DNA from: Melastoma dodecandrum
Taxonomy: Eukaryota > Streptophyta > Magnoliopsida > Myrtales > Melastomataceae
Assembly: GCA_029817715.1 (NCBI GenBank)
Contig: JARUPY010000474.1
Coordinates: forward strand, 4,836,001-4,900,000
DNA length: 64,000 nt
Reading direction: 5' to 3'
Part shown: positions 19,875-31,337 of the stretch, piece after piece
Numbering within the stretch: position 1 is the stretch's first letter
How the letters are laid out: each line of letters begins with the position of its first letter
Made by a program: the position numbers and the translations under genes
The notes under the pieces: model-generated
Databases searched by the model: none
What the model was told of the DNA's origin: nothing
The model's input: the letters and a program-made list of their open reading frames with translations, nothing else

Positions 19875-21708
19875 TGTTGGCCCAAAGATTATACTAAGAG
19901 GGGGGTGAATTAGTGTTAAGTTCAATTAAGGAATTCTTGAACGCTTTTTCACAACCCTCACAGCGGAAGTAACTTACTGTAATTTACAGAGCCTTCAAGC
20001 TTCTGTAATTATGGAACGTGTGAATTTGACTTCGAAATGAGTCGCAGAACACAAAGGATTTTATAGTGGTTCGGTGAAATCACCTACGTCCACTTTCGGT
20101 CACTTTTCACTAATAACTCGTATAGAGATTACAGTGTAGAAGGTAAAACCTTCTGTGGTGTAAGAAAACAATTTCTTTTACCACGGGACGGTAAGACAAG
20201 CTTTACCAATGCAAGAAACACTCTTGCTGTGTTTAGGATGTGTCTAGGTCGAATCACAAGGAAATCAACCAGACTTGAGCAAGCACAGAACGTTGGCTGG
20301 AAGCTTCAGCCTTCTGTGACTTTGTAGCGGGCTATTCCTTCTGTGGATCAGCGAACAGATCTGATGACGCTTTATCCAAGTGTTTGGATGCCTCTGATAT
20401 GCTTCTCTTTTTGTCTTTTTGGTTTAATCTGCAAAACAAATAAAGATAATACGACTACAGTAGGTTTCAGTCCCTCACCACTTACGCCTGCTGCAACAAC
20501 CTTCTCTTCGACCTGCTGTACGCCCACCCGGCTTCACTGACAGCACTCCTGGCCAAGTCCTTCGGTTTTGCAGCCAACGACGCCCACGGAGTGGCTTCAC
20601 CAAAGCACACCTGCTGCAAACGCACAGATAACAAAATAACCAACTACAGAAGGTTGGAGGTCCCTCACCACTGAACCCCTGCTACGGACTCCTTCTCTCC
20701 GACCAACTCTGTACGCCTACTCGCCACCAACGAACCCTTCCCCAGGCCCTGATGCACGCAGTCCGACGTCACGGACAAAGTTCCGGTCGAGTCCTTCAGA
20801 TCCGTACGCAACGAAGTCACCGGAGCGGCTTCACCCACGCTCAACCCGCTGTAGTTACCTCCTGCGAGAACTCTCGCCTGGAGAACCCGTCCTGCACACT
20901 CGCACACACGTTAACCACCCGCTAACGTTGCCAAATGCCAAGACTTACCTCTGATCTATATTTTTAATGTTTTTAGGTTTTTCTTTTATATAGAGGTTCT
21001 GTCCTCCTGTAAATAAGGAAACTTATTTTGCCAAAAACGTAAAGTGACCAGATTCATCCCCAACGTGTAAAAATCATTTAGGGACAATATTTGATCGATT
21101 TTAGATCAATCGAATCATCTAATCACGAGATCTCATCTTACAGAAGGTTAGAGCCTAAATCGGTCAGCAACCTTCTATAGTTGGAAAGAAAGAATATTTT
21201 ATTTCCAACTTGAGAAATATGATGATGGGGTCGTGCAAATATCTGGTTGGAACCTCCAGATTTAATTTTGTCTTATTTTGACAATTAAATCCCCAGATAA
21301 TGCATTACAGAAGGTTCGGCCAGTAACAGCAACTTGACCTTCTATATAAGGAAATAATCAACGATTTATTCCCAAAATAATTGATTCGTTCCAGACAAGT
21401 AAAACATTGTATCTGGACGAAATATTAATCCAAATAATATTCCTAAGAATATTCTCTTTTTGAATTAATAATTTAATTAAGATAATCAATAATTAATTAA
21501 TAAATAATTTATTATTGAAATATCTATTTATGGAAATATTCTCTAATCACGTCTCTTGATCTGAAATGATCCTTGGAGGGTGAAGAAAATATTTTCATGA
21601 TATTCTCCTCTCTTACGAAGCGTATCTTCGTTACAGGAGGTTTCAGCTTCTGTAAAGTCATAGCAGGTCAAACCTGCTGTTTGACTCATCATCAAAATCT
21701 TGTCAACA
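19875..21708 (-). repeat. 3' LTR of the Copia element
   Basis: On the plus strand it reads TGTTGGCCC...TTGTCAACA. It contains a GC-richer block at about 20460-20930 with CCTGCTGC/ACGCCCAC phrases, an AT-rich block at 21400-21540, and many CAGAAGG/CCTTCTG hairpins. The 5' LTR at 29498-31332 is nearly identical. Confidence 0.95.
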
Positions 21709-21722
21709 ATCTCCCCCTTTTT
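21709..21722 (-). promoter_or_regulatory. Polypurine tract for plus-strand DNA priming
   Basis: On the minus strand AAAAAGGGGGAGAT lies directly before the TGTTGACAAG start of the 3' LTR. Related tracts follow at about 21779-21787, 22080-22087 and 22124-22139, giving the multiple-PPT arrangement known in Sireviruses. Confidence 0.9.
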
Positions 21723-22334
21723 GATGATGACAAAACTTTCATCCATAGGAGATATGTTCATACAAGATGACGTATCAAACTCCCCCTAAGATAGAGATAG
21801 TAAGGGTTTGACACTTTATAGAAGCTTTTACTTTTGCAGAGTGCAAAAGCTTCTGTGTAAGCATTCAGCTTGTACAGATTACAGGGACAAGGCTCCTGTA
21901 TATTTAGCCCGACAGTAGCATGAGCTTCTGCACTCCCAGCAAAAATGAGTTATACTCAAATTTTGCATACCCTGATAGAAGATTAATAAACCTCATAGTA
22001 GGTTTGTCCTTCTATCCCGCTAAATATCACAAGAATTCTTGTGGGTTTGAGATTAGCATATGCTATTTCTCTGTGTTATCTCCCCCTTGATTGTTACTTA
22101 CTAATTTTCAAAAGTTCTCCAAAATCTCTCCCCCTTTTTGTCATATCAAAAAGTATAGTAGGTAGAAATCGGAGATCTGAGTTCCTGTAGAAGGTATTCT
22201 CACAATAGACGTAGAGAATGAAACCAAACTGCAGAATATTAAAATAGTTCATCCCAAAAAGGGTTACACATCATCAGTCACTTATTTAAGACCATTACAG
22301 TAGGTCTAGGGTGCTGAAAAATAAGCAGAACACA
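21723..22334 (-). other. Non-coding segment between the 3' ORF and the 3' LTR
   Basis: About 610 bases with extra polypurine tracts and several CAGAAGG/CTTCTG motifs. GATGATG next to the main tract is complementary to CATCATC just inside the LTR, a possible stem across the LTR boundary. No coding frame is convincing. Confidence 0.6.
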
Positions 22335-24023
22335 TTACAGGAGATTGTCACGGAGGAGCTTTTCCTGACGTTCAACAGTAATGACTAACTCAGCGACCGT
22401 ATTCTTGAGGACTTTAAGTTCCTCAGTCTGTGCAGCAATTTGTCGCTGCAGATCTCTGATGAGATTAGGCAAAGAGGAGGATGAGCCTTCTCGAGGTTGT
22501 TCCAGGGTTGAAGACGATGGAACATCAGCTTTTGGAGCAGTAGGTCCACTCTTGTCAGAAGTAGCAGGTGCTTCCTTCTGCTGTTTCTCTTTCCCTTTGG
22601 ATTTCTGATTCCAGCCTCCTTGAGTCCTCACATATTGCATACTTGCAATAATTTGTCGACCAAAATTTCCAACTCGCCATTTTTCCAGTGCGGTGGGAGG
22701 ATTTGGATCAATGTTGCGAAGACGGAGAAGAGTAGCTACAACCTGACCATAGGGGAGAGCTTTGTCCTTTGCTTTAAGACAAGCTTGCATGTGAGCAAAA
22801 ATCATCGCCCCCAGGTTGAATGGCTTTCCCAGCAACAAATGTTCAATAATCTGAGCATCTCTGGTTGTGACAGCATCCAGACTTCCTGTCCTTGGTAGGA
22901 GACAGAAGATGACAGATCGATGGAGGATCCGTTTAGGAAGCTCCAATGCAGCAGATTCAAGGTACTGCGGCACCTTCACTTTAGATCCAAGTATGGGGCT
23001 GTATGACTGATTCTTGTTTGCCACAGGAAGAACAGGGTGCTCTTTACAGCCATACAGGGTGTTGACATCATGAATTGAAAACACCAGGAAGACGCCATCA
23101 ATCATGGTCCTGACATACTTAACAATGTCGTTAATCCTGAAAAAGGTGAGATTTGTATAAAATTCTCGAATCCTTGTAACAGCGACTTCGACGTAAGTTT
23201 CACAGAACACCTTTAAATCCAGCTTCTCATATAGAGGCAGAATATCAAGATCATTCTCACTAAACCAGCTAAAATCTAGCCGTTTGCATGCAGCAATCTG
23301 CCTGTTTGAGACATCACAGGAGGGAACAGCTTCTGCGTTCATGATCTGCTCTATTTCAGCCTGAGAAACAGTAGGTTTTACCTGAGCTGCGATTGTACCT
23401 GTAGGCTTGGTCTTTTTAAAGACCTCTTGCTCTAAGGACTTACTCACAGACTCGGGGCTTTTGCGTTTGTGTCGTGTCCTGGAGGATACACTTCCAGAGA
23501 CGATAATCGAGGCCGATCGTTTGGCTTTGACAGGGATAGGCTCCACAACAACAGCCTTGTCTTTCACCTTCGATTTGGGTGACACAGTAGGTTGAGGAGC
23601 AGCAACTGCTGGAGGAGTGACCTCCTGCACTTTGTCCTCATCATCATCAGAGACGACGCTGTTTCTGACAGGGGTTTCAGCTTCCTGTTCCAGATCAGCA
23701 TCCTCCTGAGGGTTTTCGTCCTCCAAGACGAGATCATCGGTGGGATGAGATGCTTCGTCATCCTCACCAGTAGGTTCCTCCAGAGACTCCTCAGAAATAG
23801 GGTTCTCTTTCAGAATAGGGACTTTGTCCTGCTGCCCTCCGGTAGCGGCGTTAGCGACTTCCTTGTTTTTAGCGAGGGAGTACGCGACGATCTCTGGATC
23901 CAAGGGTGTGATTTCCTCATCGGCAGTAGGAATCACGGGCTTGGCTGGTTGAGACTCAGCCGAAGGAGGTGTGGCGGAGAGGGAGAACGAGCGGCGAACT
24001 TTGGACTTTCTCTTAGGTGCCAT
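22335..24023 (-). CDS. Additional ORF of the Sirevirus-type element (plant transposon protein-like)
   Basis: A 562-codon frame begins at MAPKRKSKVRR; the frame is open 28 codons further upstream, but this ATG is better placed. Residues 1 to about 230 are basic, then acidic and low complexity, with a nuclear-localisation-like KRKSKVRR. The middle part, about 245-465, is folded-looking (FYTNLTF, DGVFLVFS, LPYGQVVATLLRL). It resembles the putative plant transposon protein domain (PF20167) seen in ORFs of plant retroelements and sometimes called env-like in Sireviruses. The last 50 residues form a probable coiled coil with Leu/Val heptads. I see no signal peptide or membrane segment, so an envelope role is not supported by the sequence. 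Its function in the element is unknown. It lies 571 bases downstream of pol in the same orientation; how it is expressed is not evident. Confidence 0.8.
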   Translation of the reverse strand: MAPKRKSKVRRSFSLSATPPSAESQPAKPVIPTADEEITPLDPEIVAYSLAKNKEVANAATGGQQDKVPILKENPISEESLEEPTGEDDEASHPTDDLVLEDENPQEDADLEQEAETPVRNSVVSDDDEDKVQEVTPPAVAAPQPTVSPKSKVKDKAVVVEPIPVKAKRSASIIVSGSVSSRTRHKRKSPESVSKSLEQEVFKKTKPTGTIAAQVKPTVSQAEIEQIMNAEAVPSCDVSNRQIAACKRLDFSWFSENDLDILPLYEKLDLKVFCETYVEVAVTRIREFYTNLTFFRINDIVKYVRTMIDGVFLVFSIHDVNTLYGCKEHPVLPVANKNQSYSPILGSKVKVPQYLESAALELPKRILHRSVIFCLLPRTGSLDAVTTRDAQIIEHLLLGKPFNLGAMIFAHMQACLKAKDKALPYGQVVATLLRLRNIDPNPPTALEKWRVGNFGRQIIASMQYVRTQGGWNQKSKGKEKQQKEAPATSDKSGPTAPKADVPSSSTLEQPREGSSSSLPNLIRDLQRQIAAQTEELKVLKNTVAELVITVERQEKLLRDNLL

Positions 24024-24594
24024 AATCGGAGTTGGGTAGAGCGATTTGGCTAAGAGATTGAGTTGGAAAGACAAATTTTCTTCTAGGGTTTCTCGGAGGA
24101 GTATCAATGGTGATAGAGAACCACGAGTGACACCGTGAGAAGATATAGAAGAAGGTAATGTTTTAATTTTGGAAAAATATTATTTTATTTCCCAAAATTG
24201 ATTAATTGGGACAAAATCTTCCAATAAGATCATGTATTCCCAATTTTTTATCAAGATCATCGATTCTTGATATAATAGGAGATGAATCATATAAGATTCT
24301 CCCTGATTTTAAAAAATATTCTTTGGAACAGAAGGTTTAACTTTCTGTTTCAAAATTAAGGAATATATTTTGTTAAATTCGAAACAGTAAAGTCGAATTA
24401 ACATTGTACAGAAGGTATAACCTTCTATGCGTAGTTTCTGTAAGAATCTACGTTAATAAGAAGGACTCTTTCTTGACAAGATTTTCATTAGAATAATATT
24501 GTCTAGAGTACTCTTTTGAAAAATACATTTCGAATTAAATTTTCGAAAGATATTTAATACAGAACGTTGAACTTGCTGTACAACGTCTCTATTA
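24024..24594 (-). other. Spacer between pol and the additional ORF
   Basis: AT-rich non-coding DNA of the element. It holds two clear inverted pairs, CAGAAGGTTTAACTTTCTG near 24331 and CAGAAGGTATAACCTTCTA near 24409. A promoter or splice acceptor for the downstream ORF could lie here, but none is recognised. Confidence 0.6.
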
Positions 24595-27500
24595 TTAAAA
24601 TGGATGACAAATCCCCAATTCATTCCTGAAATAGAAGAATTTCTCCTGGTCAAGGGGTTTAGTGAAAATGTCAGCCAATTGTTGGTCTGTATTAACGTAT
24701 TTCACGCTTACAGAACCTTGTTGTACATTATCCCTCAGAAAATGATGTCTGAGTTCTATGTGTTTTGATCGTGAGTGATAGACTGGGTTGCGCGTTAATT
24801 GAATCGCACTAGTATTATCACACATGATCGGAATTTCAGCAAATGAAAGACCATAGTCCTCAAGTTGCTGTTTCATCCATAGAAGTTGAGCACAGCAGCT
24901 TGCAGCTGCTATATACTCGGCTTCTGCAGTGGATAGAGCAACAGATGTCTGCTTCTTGGAAAACCATGAGATCAACATGTTTCCCATTAGCTGACAAGTA
25001 CCACTTGTACTTTTTCTGTCGATCTTACATCCTGCAAAGTCAGCATCTGAGTACCCAACGAGAGTAAAGTCTGATCTCTTGGAATACCATATGCCAAGAT
25101 TTACAGAACCTTGTAAATATCTAAAGATTCTCTTGACTATTATCAGATGAGACTCTTTAGGTGCTGATTGATATCTAGCACAGAGACATACACTAAATAG
25201 TATGTCTGGTCTAGAAGCAGTAAGATACAGAAGAGAGCCAATCATGCTTCTGTAGAGCTTGTTATCTACTTCTTTACCATTTTCGTCCTTGTCTATCTTG
25301 GCACTTGTAGCCATTGGAGTAGACAGAGGTTTAGAACCCTCTAGGCCAAATCTTTTCAGGAGTTGCTTAGTGTACTTCTCTTGATGTAAGAAAGTACCTT
25401 CATCAGTCTGCTGAATTTGTAGGCCGAGGAAGAACGTAAGTTCTCCCATCATGCTCATCTCGAACTCACTTGTCATGAGTTCAGAGAATTCTGTACAGAG
25501 TTTATCATTCGTTGATCCAAAGATAATGTCATCGACATAGATTTGGACAACTACTAAATGATCACCTCTGTGTTTGAGAAAGAGAGTTGTATCTACTCTT
25601 CCTCTTTTATAGCCCTTTTCAATAAGAAAGGAGCTAAGTCTCTCATACCATGCTCTAGGCGCCTGTTTTAGACCGTATAGAGCCTTGGAGAGTCTATAAA
25701 CGTGATTCTTGTGCTGTGAATTTTCAAATCCAGGAGGTTGACTTACGTATACCTCTTCTTTGATTTCTCCATTGAGAAAAGCACTTTTCACGTCCATTTG
25801 ATACAACTTGAAGTTGTTGTAGCAAGCATAAGCTAACAGTAGCCTGATTGCTTCTAGACGTGCTACAGGAGCGAACGTCTCATCAAAGTCAATACCCTCT
25901 TCTTGAGAGTACCCTTTGGCAACAAGTCGTGCTTTGTTTCTTATGACAGCACCTGACTCATCTAGTTTATTCCTGAATACCCATTTAGTTCCAATAATAG
26001 AACGGTTATCAGGTTTAGGAACAAGTGTCCACACTTTGTTCCTTTCGAATTGATTACGCTCCTCTTGCATTGCAAGGATCCAATCTGGATCATTTAGAGC
26101 TTCATCTATTCCATCTGGTTCTTTCTGTGAAAGAAAAGCAGAATGTTCATAGTAGGCGTTTACAGAACGTCTCGTCTGAATGCCTCTATCAAAGTCTCCT
26201 ATGACTTGATCAATAGGATGTCGTTTTTGATATAAAGCAGGTGCTCTTATATCATTCAGTTGATTATTCTGCGAAGATGATGCTTCTGGAGAATTTTCAA
26301 CAGTTTGTTCAGATTCTCTCCCAGAATTGTGAAGAGAATGTTCGTTCCCTTCTCTTCCTTCCTTAGAAGATTTGGGTTCTACAGGTATTTCTGTAGGTTC
26401 AAAAGATATTACTTGATTTGTATTATCTTCTGTTGGTGAGTCATTAATTTTTACATTAATTGACTCTTCTATTGTAGAAGTCCTTTTGTTAAGGACTCGA
26501 TAAGCTTTGCTAGTCAGTGAGTATCCTAAAAAGATACCTTCATCTGATTTAGCATCAAATTTCCCGAGGTTGTCCTTAGAAGGTCTCAGTATAAAACATG
26601 GACTTCCAAAGGCATGAAAATAGGAAATATTTGGTATTCTCCCCCTGTATAGTTGATAGGGAGTTTTCTCTAATTTAGGTCTCAGTAATACTCTATTAGA
26701 GATATAGCAGGCAGTATTTACTGCTTCAGCCCAAAGGTTCTGTGGAACATTGCTCTCACAAATCATGGTTCTAGCCATGTCTATAAGAGTTCTATTTTTC
26801 CTTTCTGCGACTCCATTCTGTTGAGTGTAAGGAGCAGAGAAGTTGTGATCAATGCCATGTTCATCACAGAAGATAGCAAAATCATGGTTTTCAAACTCTG
26901 TACCATGATCCGTTCGAATAGCTTTTACAGAAGATCTATTCTCATTCTGTAATTGCTTAGCGAGCTTTATGAAAGACTCAAATGCATCGCTTTTATGAGT
27001 CAAGAACTTGACCCAGGTGTACCTAGAGTAGTCATCTACTACTACTAGACAGTATCTTCTACCGCCAATACTTTGAACTCTAGTCGGACCAAATAGATCC
27101 ATATGTAGAAGTTCCAAGGGTTGAGTAGTAGATATCTCATTCTTAGACTTGAATGAGGATTTAGTTTGCTTACCAAGCGAACAAGCTTCACAGAAGTTGT
27201 CTTGCTCGAATTTGATATTAGGCAAGCCTTTTACCAATTCCTTTTTAGCAAGCTTGGATAGCAACTGAAGGTTGGAATGTCCTAACCTTCTATGCCAAAG
27301 ATGAGTTTCGTCTTTGACAGACAGAAGACAGCTTTCTGTAGCATAGAAGCTCTCCTGTGTTAAAGTGTAGATGTTCCTTTTCCGATTTCCAATGAAGCGG
27401 ACTTCATTGTTTAGGATACCAGAACATTTATCTTGATCAAAGGTTATAGTATAGCCTTTATCACAAAGCTGGCTAATGCTCAGCAGGTTATGTTTAAGTT

Positions 27501-28746
27501 CTGTAACCAACAGAACCTCTTCTATAACCATAGAGTCAGGACTTCCAATAGTTCCTGTTCCGATGACAGAGCCTTTGCTATTGTCACCGAATTTAATAGA
27601 ACCTCCGTTCTGTAAAGTCAACTTAGAAAATTTGGATGGATCTCCGGTCATGTGCCTTGAGCAACCACTGTCCATATACCATTCATTCTCTGTAGCTTCT
27701 GTTCGAAAACAGAATTGATTTCCCACAGAATTTTGAGTTTCTGTGTGAGTAGTTATGCACATTAGTGCTTGTTCTTCCTCATCATCAGAATCTTCAATAT
27801 CTGCCCAAGCAATCATAGCTTTCTTGGGTTTTGTTTGTACAGAAGGTTTCTCCTTCTCCTTAAGTAAAGGACAATCAGATTTGAAATGTCCCTTCTTATT
27901 GCACTCATAGCATTTGATCATCTTAGGATCATTCTGCTTTTCACGTTTCTGATTTCTCTTGTTGAAACGTCTTTTGGAAGCGAACCGCAGAAGGCGTTTA
28001 GCAATCATAGCGAGTTCATCATCCGAATCGACTTCTGCCTCATTGTCAGAGTCTTCAATTGATTCTTCTGATGCTTTGAAGGCTACTGAAGCTCTTTTTA
28101 CATCAGATTGAGAGGTTCTCTCCATTTCATATGACATTAAGGAGCTCATTAGTTGATCTAATCGAAGAGTAGATAGATCCTTAGCTTCCTCAATAGCCGT
28201 TTTCTTGGCTTCCCAAGATTTGGGCAGAGTTCGTAGAACCTTTCTTACTAATTCAGAATTAGTATAGTGTTTGCCTAAGTGAGTTAAGGCATCTACTAGA
28301 AGGTTAAGTCTCTGGAACATTTGTTCTACAGATTCTTCACTCTTCATGGTAAAGTTCTCATATTGATGAATTAAGAAATTCATCTTGGTTTCTCTAATCT
28401 GGTTCGTCCCAACATACATGGTGACAAGTTTATCCCAGATTTCTTTACCCGAAGTGCAAGTAGAGACTTTTACGAATTCACTTTCCGACATAGCACTGAA
28501 CATTAAGTACTTAGCCGTTTTAGTGAGTCGTTTGATCCTAAGGTACTCCCGTGTAGGATGTCCATCAGGACCAGTTTGTAGTTCAATCGGTAGAATAGGT
28601 GGACCGTCTTCAATGAACGACCACAAATCATCATCGATTGCATCTACAAAGGCACTCATTCGAATTTTCCAATAGGAAAAATTTTTACCATCAAAAATGG
28701 GAGGATTCCCAATGTGTGGTTTCGGTATATAGCAATTATCACCCAT
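24595..28746 (-). CDS. Copia gag-pol polyprotein, intact
   Basis: One uninterrupted frame of 1383 codons encodes all retrotransposition enzymes. In order it has a gag/UBN2-type capsid (about 1-230), a CCHC zinc knuckle [14 protein letters not shown] (about 279-292), an aspartic protease with [11 protein letters not shown] (about 358), a GAG-pre-integrase with [10 protein letters not shown], and an integrase core with [18 protein letters not shown] and [10 protein letters not shown]. The reverse transcriptase follows with [29 protein letters not shown] and YVDDIIFGS, then RNase H with [18 protein letters not shown]. Gag and pol share one frame, as in most plant Copia elements, so the Gag:Pol ratio must be set some other way. 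No stop or frameshift was seen and all catalytic residues checked are present. The start ATG lies 738 bases from the primer site. Confidence 0.95.
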   Translation of the reverse strand: MGDNCYIPKPHIGNPPIFDGKNFSYWKIRMSAFVDAIDDDLWSFIEDGPPILPIELQTGPDGHPTREYLRIKRLTKTAKYLMFSAMSESEFVKVSTCTSGKEIWDKLVTMYVGTNQIRETKMNFLIHQYENFTMKSEESVEQMFQRLNLLVDALTHLGKHYTNSELVRKVLRTLPKSWEAKKTAIEEAKDLSTLRLDQLMSSLMSYEMERTSQSDVKRASVAFKASEESIEDSDNEAEVDSDDELAMIAKRLLRFASKRRFNKRNQKREKQNDPKMIKCYECNKKGHFKSDCPLLKEKEKPSVQTKPKKAMIAWADIEDSDDEEEQALMCITTHTETQNSVGNQFCFRTEATENEWYMDSGCSRHMTGDPSKFSKLTLQNGGSIKFGDNSKGSVIGTGTIGSPDSMVIEEVLLVTELKHNLLSISQLCDKGYTITFDQDKCSGILNNEVRFIGNRKRNIYTLTQESFYATESCLLSVKDETHLWHRRLGHSNLQLLSKLAKKELVKGLPNIKFEQDNFCEACSLGKQTKSSFKSKNEISTTQPLELLHMDLFGPTRVQSIGGRRYCLVVVDDYSRYTWVKFLTHKSDAFESFIKLAKQLQNENRSSVKAIRTDHGTEFENHDFAIFCDEHGIDHNFSAPYTQQNGVAERKNRTLIDMARTMICESNVPQNLWAEAVNTACYISNRVLLRPKLEKTPYQLYRGRIPNISYFHAFGSPCFILRPSKDNLGKFDAKSDEGIFLGYSLTSKAYRVLNKRTSTIEESINVKINDSPTEDNTNQVISFEPTEIPVEPKSSKEGREGNEHSLHNSGRESEQTVENSPEASSSQNNQLNDIRAPALYQKRHPIDQVIGDFDRGIQTRRSVNAYYEHSAFLSQKEPDGIDEALNDPDWILAMQEERNQFERNKVWTLVPKPDNRSIIGTKWVFRNKLDESGAVIRNKARLVAKGYSQEEGIDFDETFAPVARLEAIRLLLAYACYNNFKLYQMDVKSAFLNGEIKEEVYVSQPPGFENSQHKNHVYRLSKALYGLKQAPRAWYERLSSFLIEKGYKRGRVDTTLFLKHRGDHLVVVQIYVDDIIFGSTNDKLCTEFSELMTSEFEMSMMGELTFFLGLQIQQTDEGTFLHQEKYTKQLLKRFGLEGSKPLSTPMATSAKIDKDENGKEVDNKLYRSMIGSLLYLTASRPDILFSVCLCARYQSAPKESHLIIVKRIFRYLQGSVNLGIWYSKRSDFTLVGYSDADFAGCKIDRKSTSGTCQLMGNMLISWFSKKQTSVALSTAEAEYIAAASCCAQLLWMKQQLEDYGLSFAEIPIMCDNTSAIQLTRNPVYHSRSKHIELRHHFLRDNVQQGSVSVKYVNTDQQLADIFTKPLDQEKFFYFRNELGICHPF

Positions 28747-29483
28747 TTTACAATTTTTCAGAAGGTTTGACTTCTGTGCAGAATAGTAGAACCTTTACGG
28801 TACTGCACTGATTCTTAATGCACACAAACTTCTGTTAAATTGAAACAGATATTGCTGGCAATCAAATCTCCGTAAAATGGAGTAAAAATGCTAACTAGTA
28901 CAATTCTGCAGAAACCTTAAGTTTTCAGCAGAAGAAAACAGCGCATCATTCGGTTATATGCGTATAGCAGGTATAACCTTCTATAGGATATAACTAAGCA
29001 CTCAAGCTTTTGTTGAATCCCGTCTAAAAATAACTGGATGGTTTCTAGCAGAGCAATGAGCTACTGTAGAAAAGAGACAGAAAGTGATAGTAACAGAGCG
29101 TAAGCTTCTGTATAGTAGAAATCTATCGCGTGGAATGTACAGGCTGCTATAGAATCTCAGCAGGCTGTTAAACTTTTTGTTGAATCATAAATTTTTGAAT
29201 TCTAACAGAGTATAGTACTTCTGTAGAATTAAAATAAACTTGAGACAATTACAAAGCACAAGCTTCTGTAAGGCAGAGACAGAGAGCAATAGAAGGTACA
29301 ACCTCCTATAAGAAATCAACAAGCTATAAAACTTTTGTTGAAACTGCTTTTGTTCTAAATGTTGAATTCAAATAGAGAACTACGCTTCTGTTGAATACAA
29401 CAAGGTAGTAGTACTCAGAGAGTGTACAGAAGGTTCGAGCTGCTGTAAGATCTCAACGAGCGGTTAAGCTTCCGTTGAACCTT
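28747..29483 (-). other. 5' leader of the Copia element
   Basis: The untranslated region between the primer site and the gag start. It is packed with CAGAAGG, CTTCTGT and variant motifs, at least ten in about 740 bases, several as inverted pairs. It probably contains packaging or translation signals, which I cannot identify. Confidence 0.65.
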
Positions 29484-29495
29484 GCTCTGATACCA
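29484..29495 (-). promoter_or_regulatory. Primer binding site, initiator tRNA-Met
   Basis: On the minus strand TGGTATCAGAGC begins two bases after the CA end of the 5' LTR. It is the standard complement of the 3' end of plant initiator tRNA-Met and primes minus-strand DNA synthesis. Confidence 0.93.
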
Positions 29496-29497
29496 AT

Positions 29498-31332
29498 TGT
29501 TGGCCCAAAGATTATACTAAGAGGGGGGGTGAATTAGTGTTAAGTTCAATTAAGGAATTCTTGAACGCTTTTTCACAACCCTCACAGCGGAAGTAACTTA
29601 CTGTAATTTACAGAGCCTTCAAGCTTCTGTAATTATGGAACGTGTGAATTTGACTTCGAAATGAGTCGCAGAACACAAAGGATTTTATAGTGGTTCGGTG
29701 AAATCACCTACGTCCACTTTCGGTCACTTTTCACTAATAACTCGTATAGAGATTACAGTGTAGAAGGTAAAACCTTCTGTGGTGTAAGAAAACAATTTCT
29801 TTTACCACGGGACGGTAAGACAAGCTTTACCAATGCAAGAAACACTCTTGCTGTGTTTAGGATGTGTCTAGGTCGAATCACAAGGAAATCAACCAGACTT
29901 GAGCAAGCACAGAACGTTGGCTGGAAGCTTCAGCCTTCTGTGACTTTGTAGCGGGCTATTCCTTCTGTGGATCAGCGAACAGATCTGATGACGCTTTATC
30001 CAAGTGTTTGGATGCCTCTGATATGCTTCTCTTTTTGTCTTTTTGGTTAAATCTGCAAAACAAATAAAGATAATACGACTACAGTAGGTTTCAGTCCCTC
30101 ACCACTTACGCCTGCTGCAACAACCTTCTCTTCGACCTGCTGTACGCCCACCCGGCTTCACTGACAGCACTCCTAGCCAAGTCCTTCGTTTTTGCAGCCA
30201 ACGACGCCCACGGAGTGGCTTCACCAAAGCACACCTGCTGCAAACGCACGGATAACAAAATAACCAACTACAGAAGGTTGGAGGTCCCTCACCACTGAAC
30301 CCCTGCTACGGACTCCTTCTCTCCGACCAACTCTGTATGCCTACTCGCCACCAACGAACCCTTCCCCAGGCCCTGATGCACGCAGTCCGACTTCACGGAC
30401 AAAGTTCCGGTCGAGTCCTTCAGATCCGTACGCAACGAAGTCACCGGAGCGGCTTCACCCACGCTCAACCCGCTGTAGTTACCTCCTGCGAGAACTCTCG
30501 CCTGGAGAACCCGTCCTGCACACTCGCACACACGTTAACCACCCGCTAACGTTGCCAAATGCCAAGACTTACCTCTGATCTATATTTTTAATGTTTTTAG
30601 GTTTTTCTTTTATATAGAGGTTCTCTCCTCCTGTAAATAAGGAAACTTACTTTGCCAAAAACGTAAAGTGACCAGATTCATCCCCAACGTGTAAAAATCA
30701 TTTAGGGACAATATTTGATTGATTTTAGATCAATCGAATCATCTAATCACGAGATCTCATCTTACAGAAGGTTAGAGCCTAAATCGGTCAGCAACCTTCT
30801 ATAGTTGGAAAGAAAGAATATTTTATTTCCAACTTGAGAAATATGATGATGGGGTCGTGCAAATATCTGGTTGGAACCTCCAGATTTAATTTTGTCTTAT
30901 TTTGACAATTAAATCCCCAGATAATGCATTACAGAAGGTTCGGCCAGTAACAGCAACTTGACCTTCTATATAAGGAAATAATCAACGATTTATTCCCAAA
31001 ATAATTGATTCGTTCCAGACAAGTAAAACATTGTATCTGGACGAAATATTAATCCAAATAATATTCCTAAGAATATTCTCTTTTTGAATTAATAATTTAA
31101 TTAAGATAATCAATAATTAATTAATAAATAATTTATTATTGAAATATCTATTTATGAAAATATTCTCTAATCACGTCTCTTGATCTGAAATGATCCTTGG
31201 AGGGTGAAGAAAATATTTTCATGATATTCTCATCTCTTACGAAGCGTATCTTCGTTACAGGAGGTTTCAGCTTCTGTAAAGTCATAGCAGGTCAAACCTG
31301 CTGTTTGACTCATCATCAAAATCTTGTCAACA
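29498..31332 (-). repeat. 5' LTR of the Copia element
   Basis: A near-identical partner of 19875-21708. It should hold the element promoter and polyadenylation signal. Differences from the other LTR are scattered single substitutions, for example near 30048, 30174, 30190, 30250, 30338, 30392, 30626, 30650 and 30720. Confidence 0.95.
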
Positions 31333-31337
31333 GATAG
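31333..31337. repeat. Target site duplication, right (Copia)
   Basis: GATAG, an exact copy of 19870-19874. Confidence 0.9.

Larger units (their letters stand above)
19875..31332 (-). mobile_element. Complete Copia retrotransposon, Sirevirus (SIRE/Maximus) type
   Basis: An 11,458 bp element on the minus strand with two nearly identical LTRs of about 1834-1835 bp that begin TG and end CA, a 5 bp GATAG duplication and a tRNA-Met primer site next to the 5' LTR. It has an unbroken gag-pol frame, an additional ORF downstream of pol, and several copies of the AAAAAGGGGGAGAT-type polypurine tract near the 3' LTR. Clustered polypurine tracts of this sequence, the Met primer site and an extra 3' ORF are hallmarks of Sireviruses. 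By eye I count about eleven substitutions between the LTRs (about 0.6%), so the insertion is recent. All pol motifs checked are intact, so the element may be able to move. Confidence 0.95.

Noticed and set aside
20665..20907. 80-codon frame in the Copia LTR, present again at 30289-30531
   Set aside because: It occurs twice only because the LTR is duplicated, and it covers the GC-rich island; no protein evidence.
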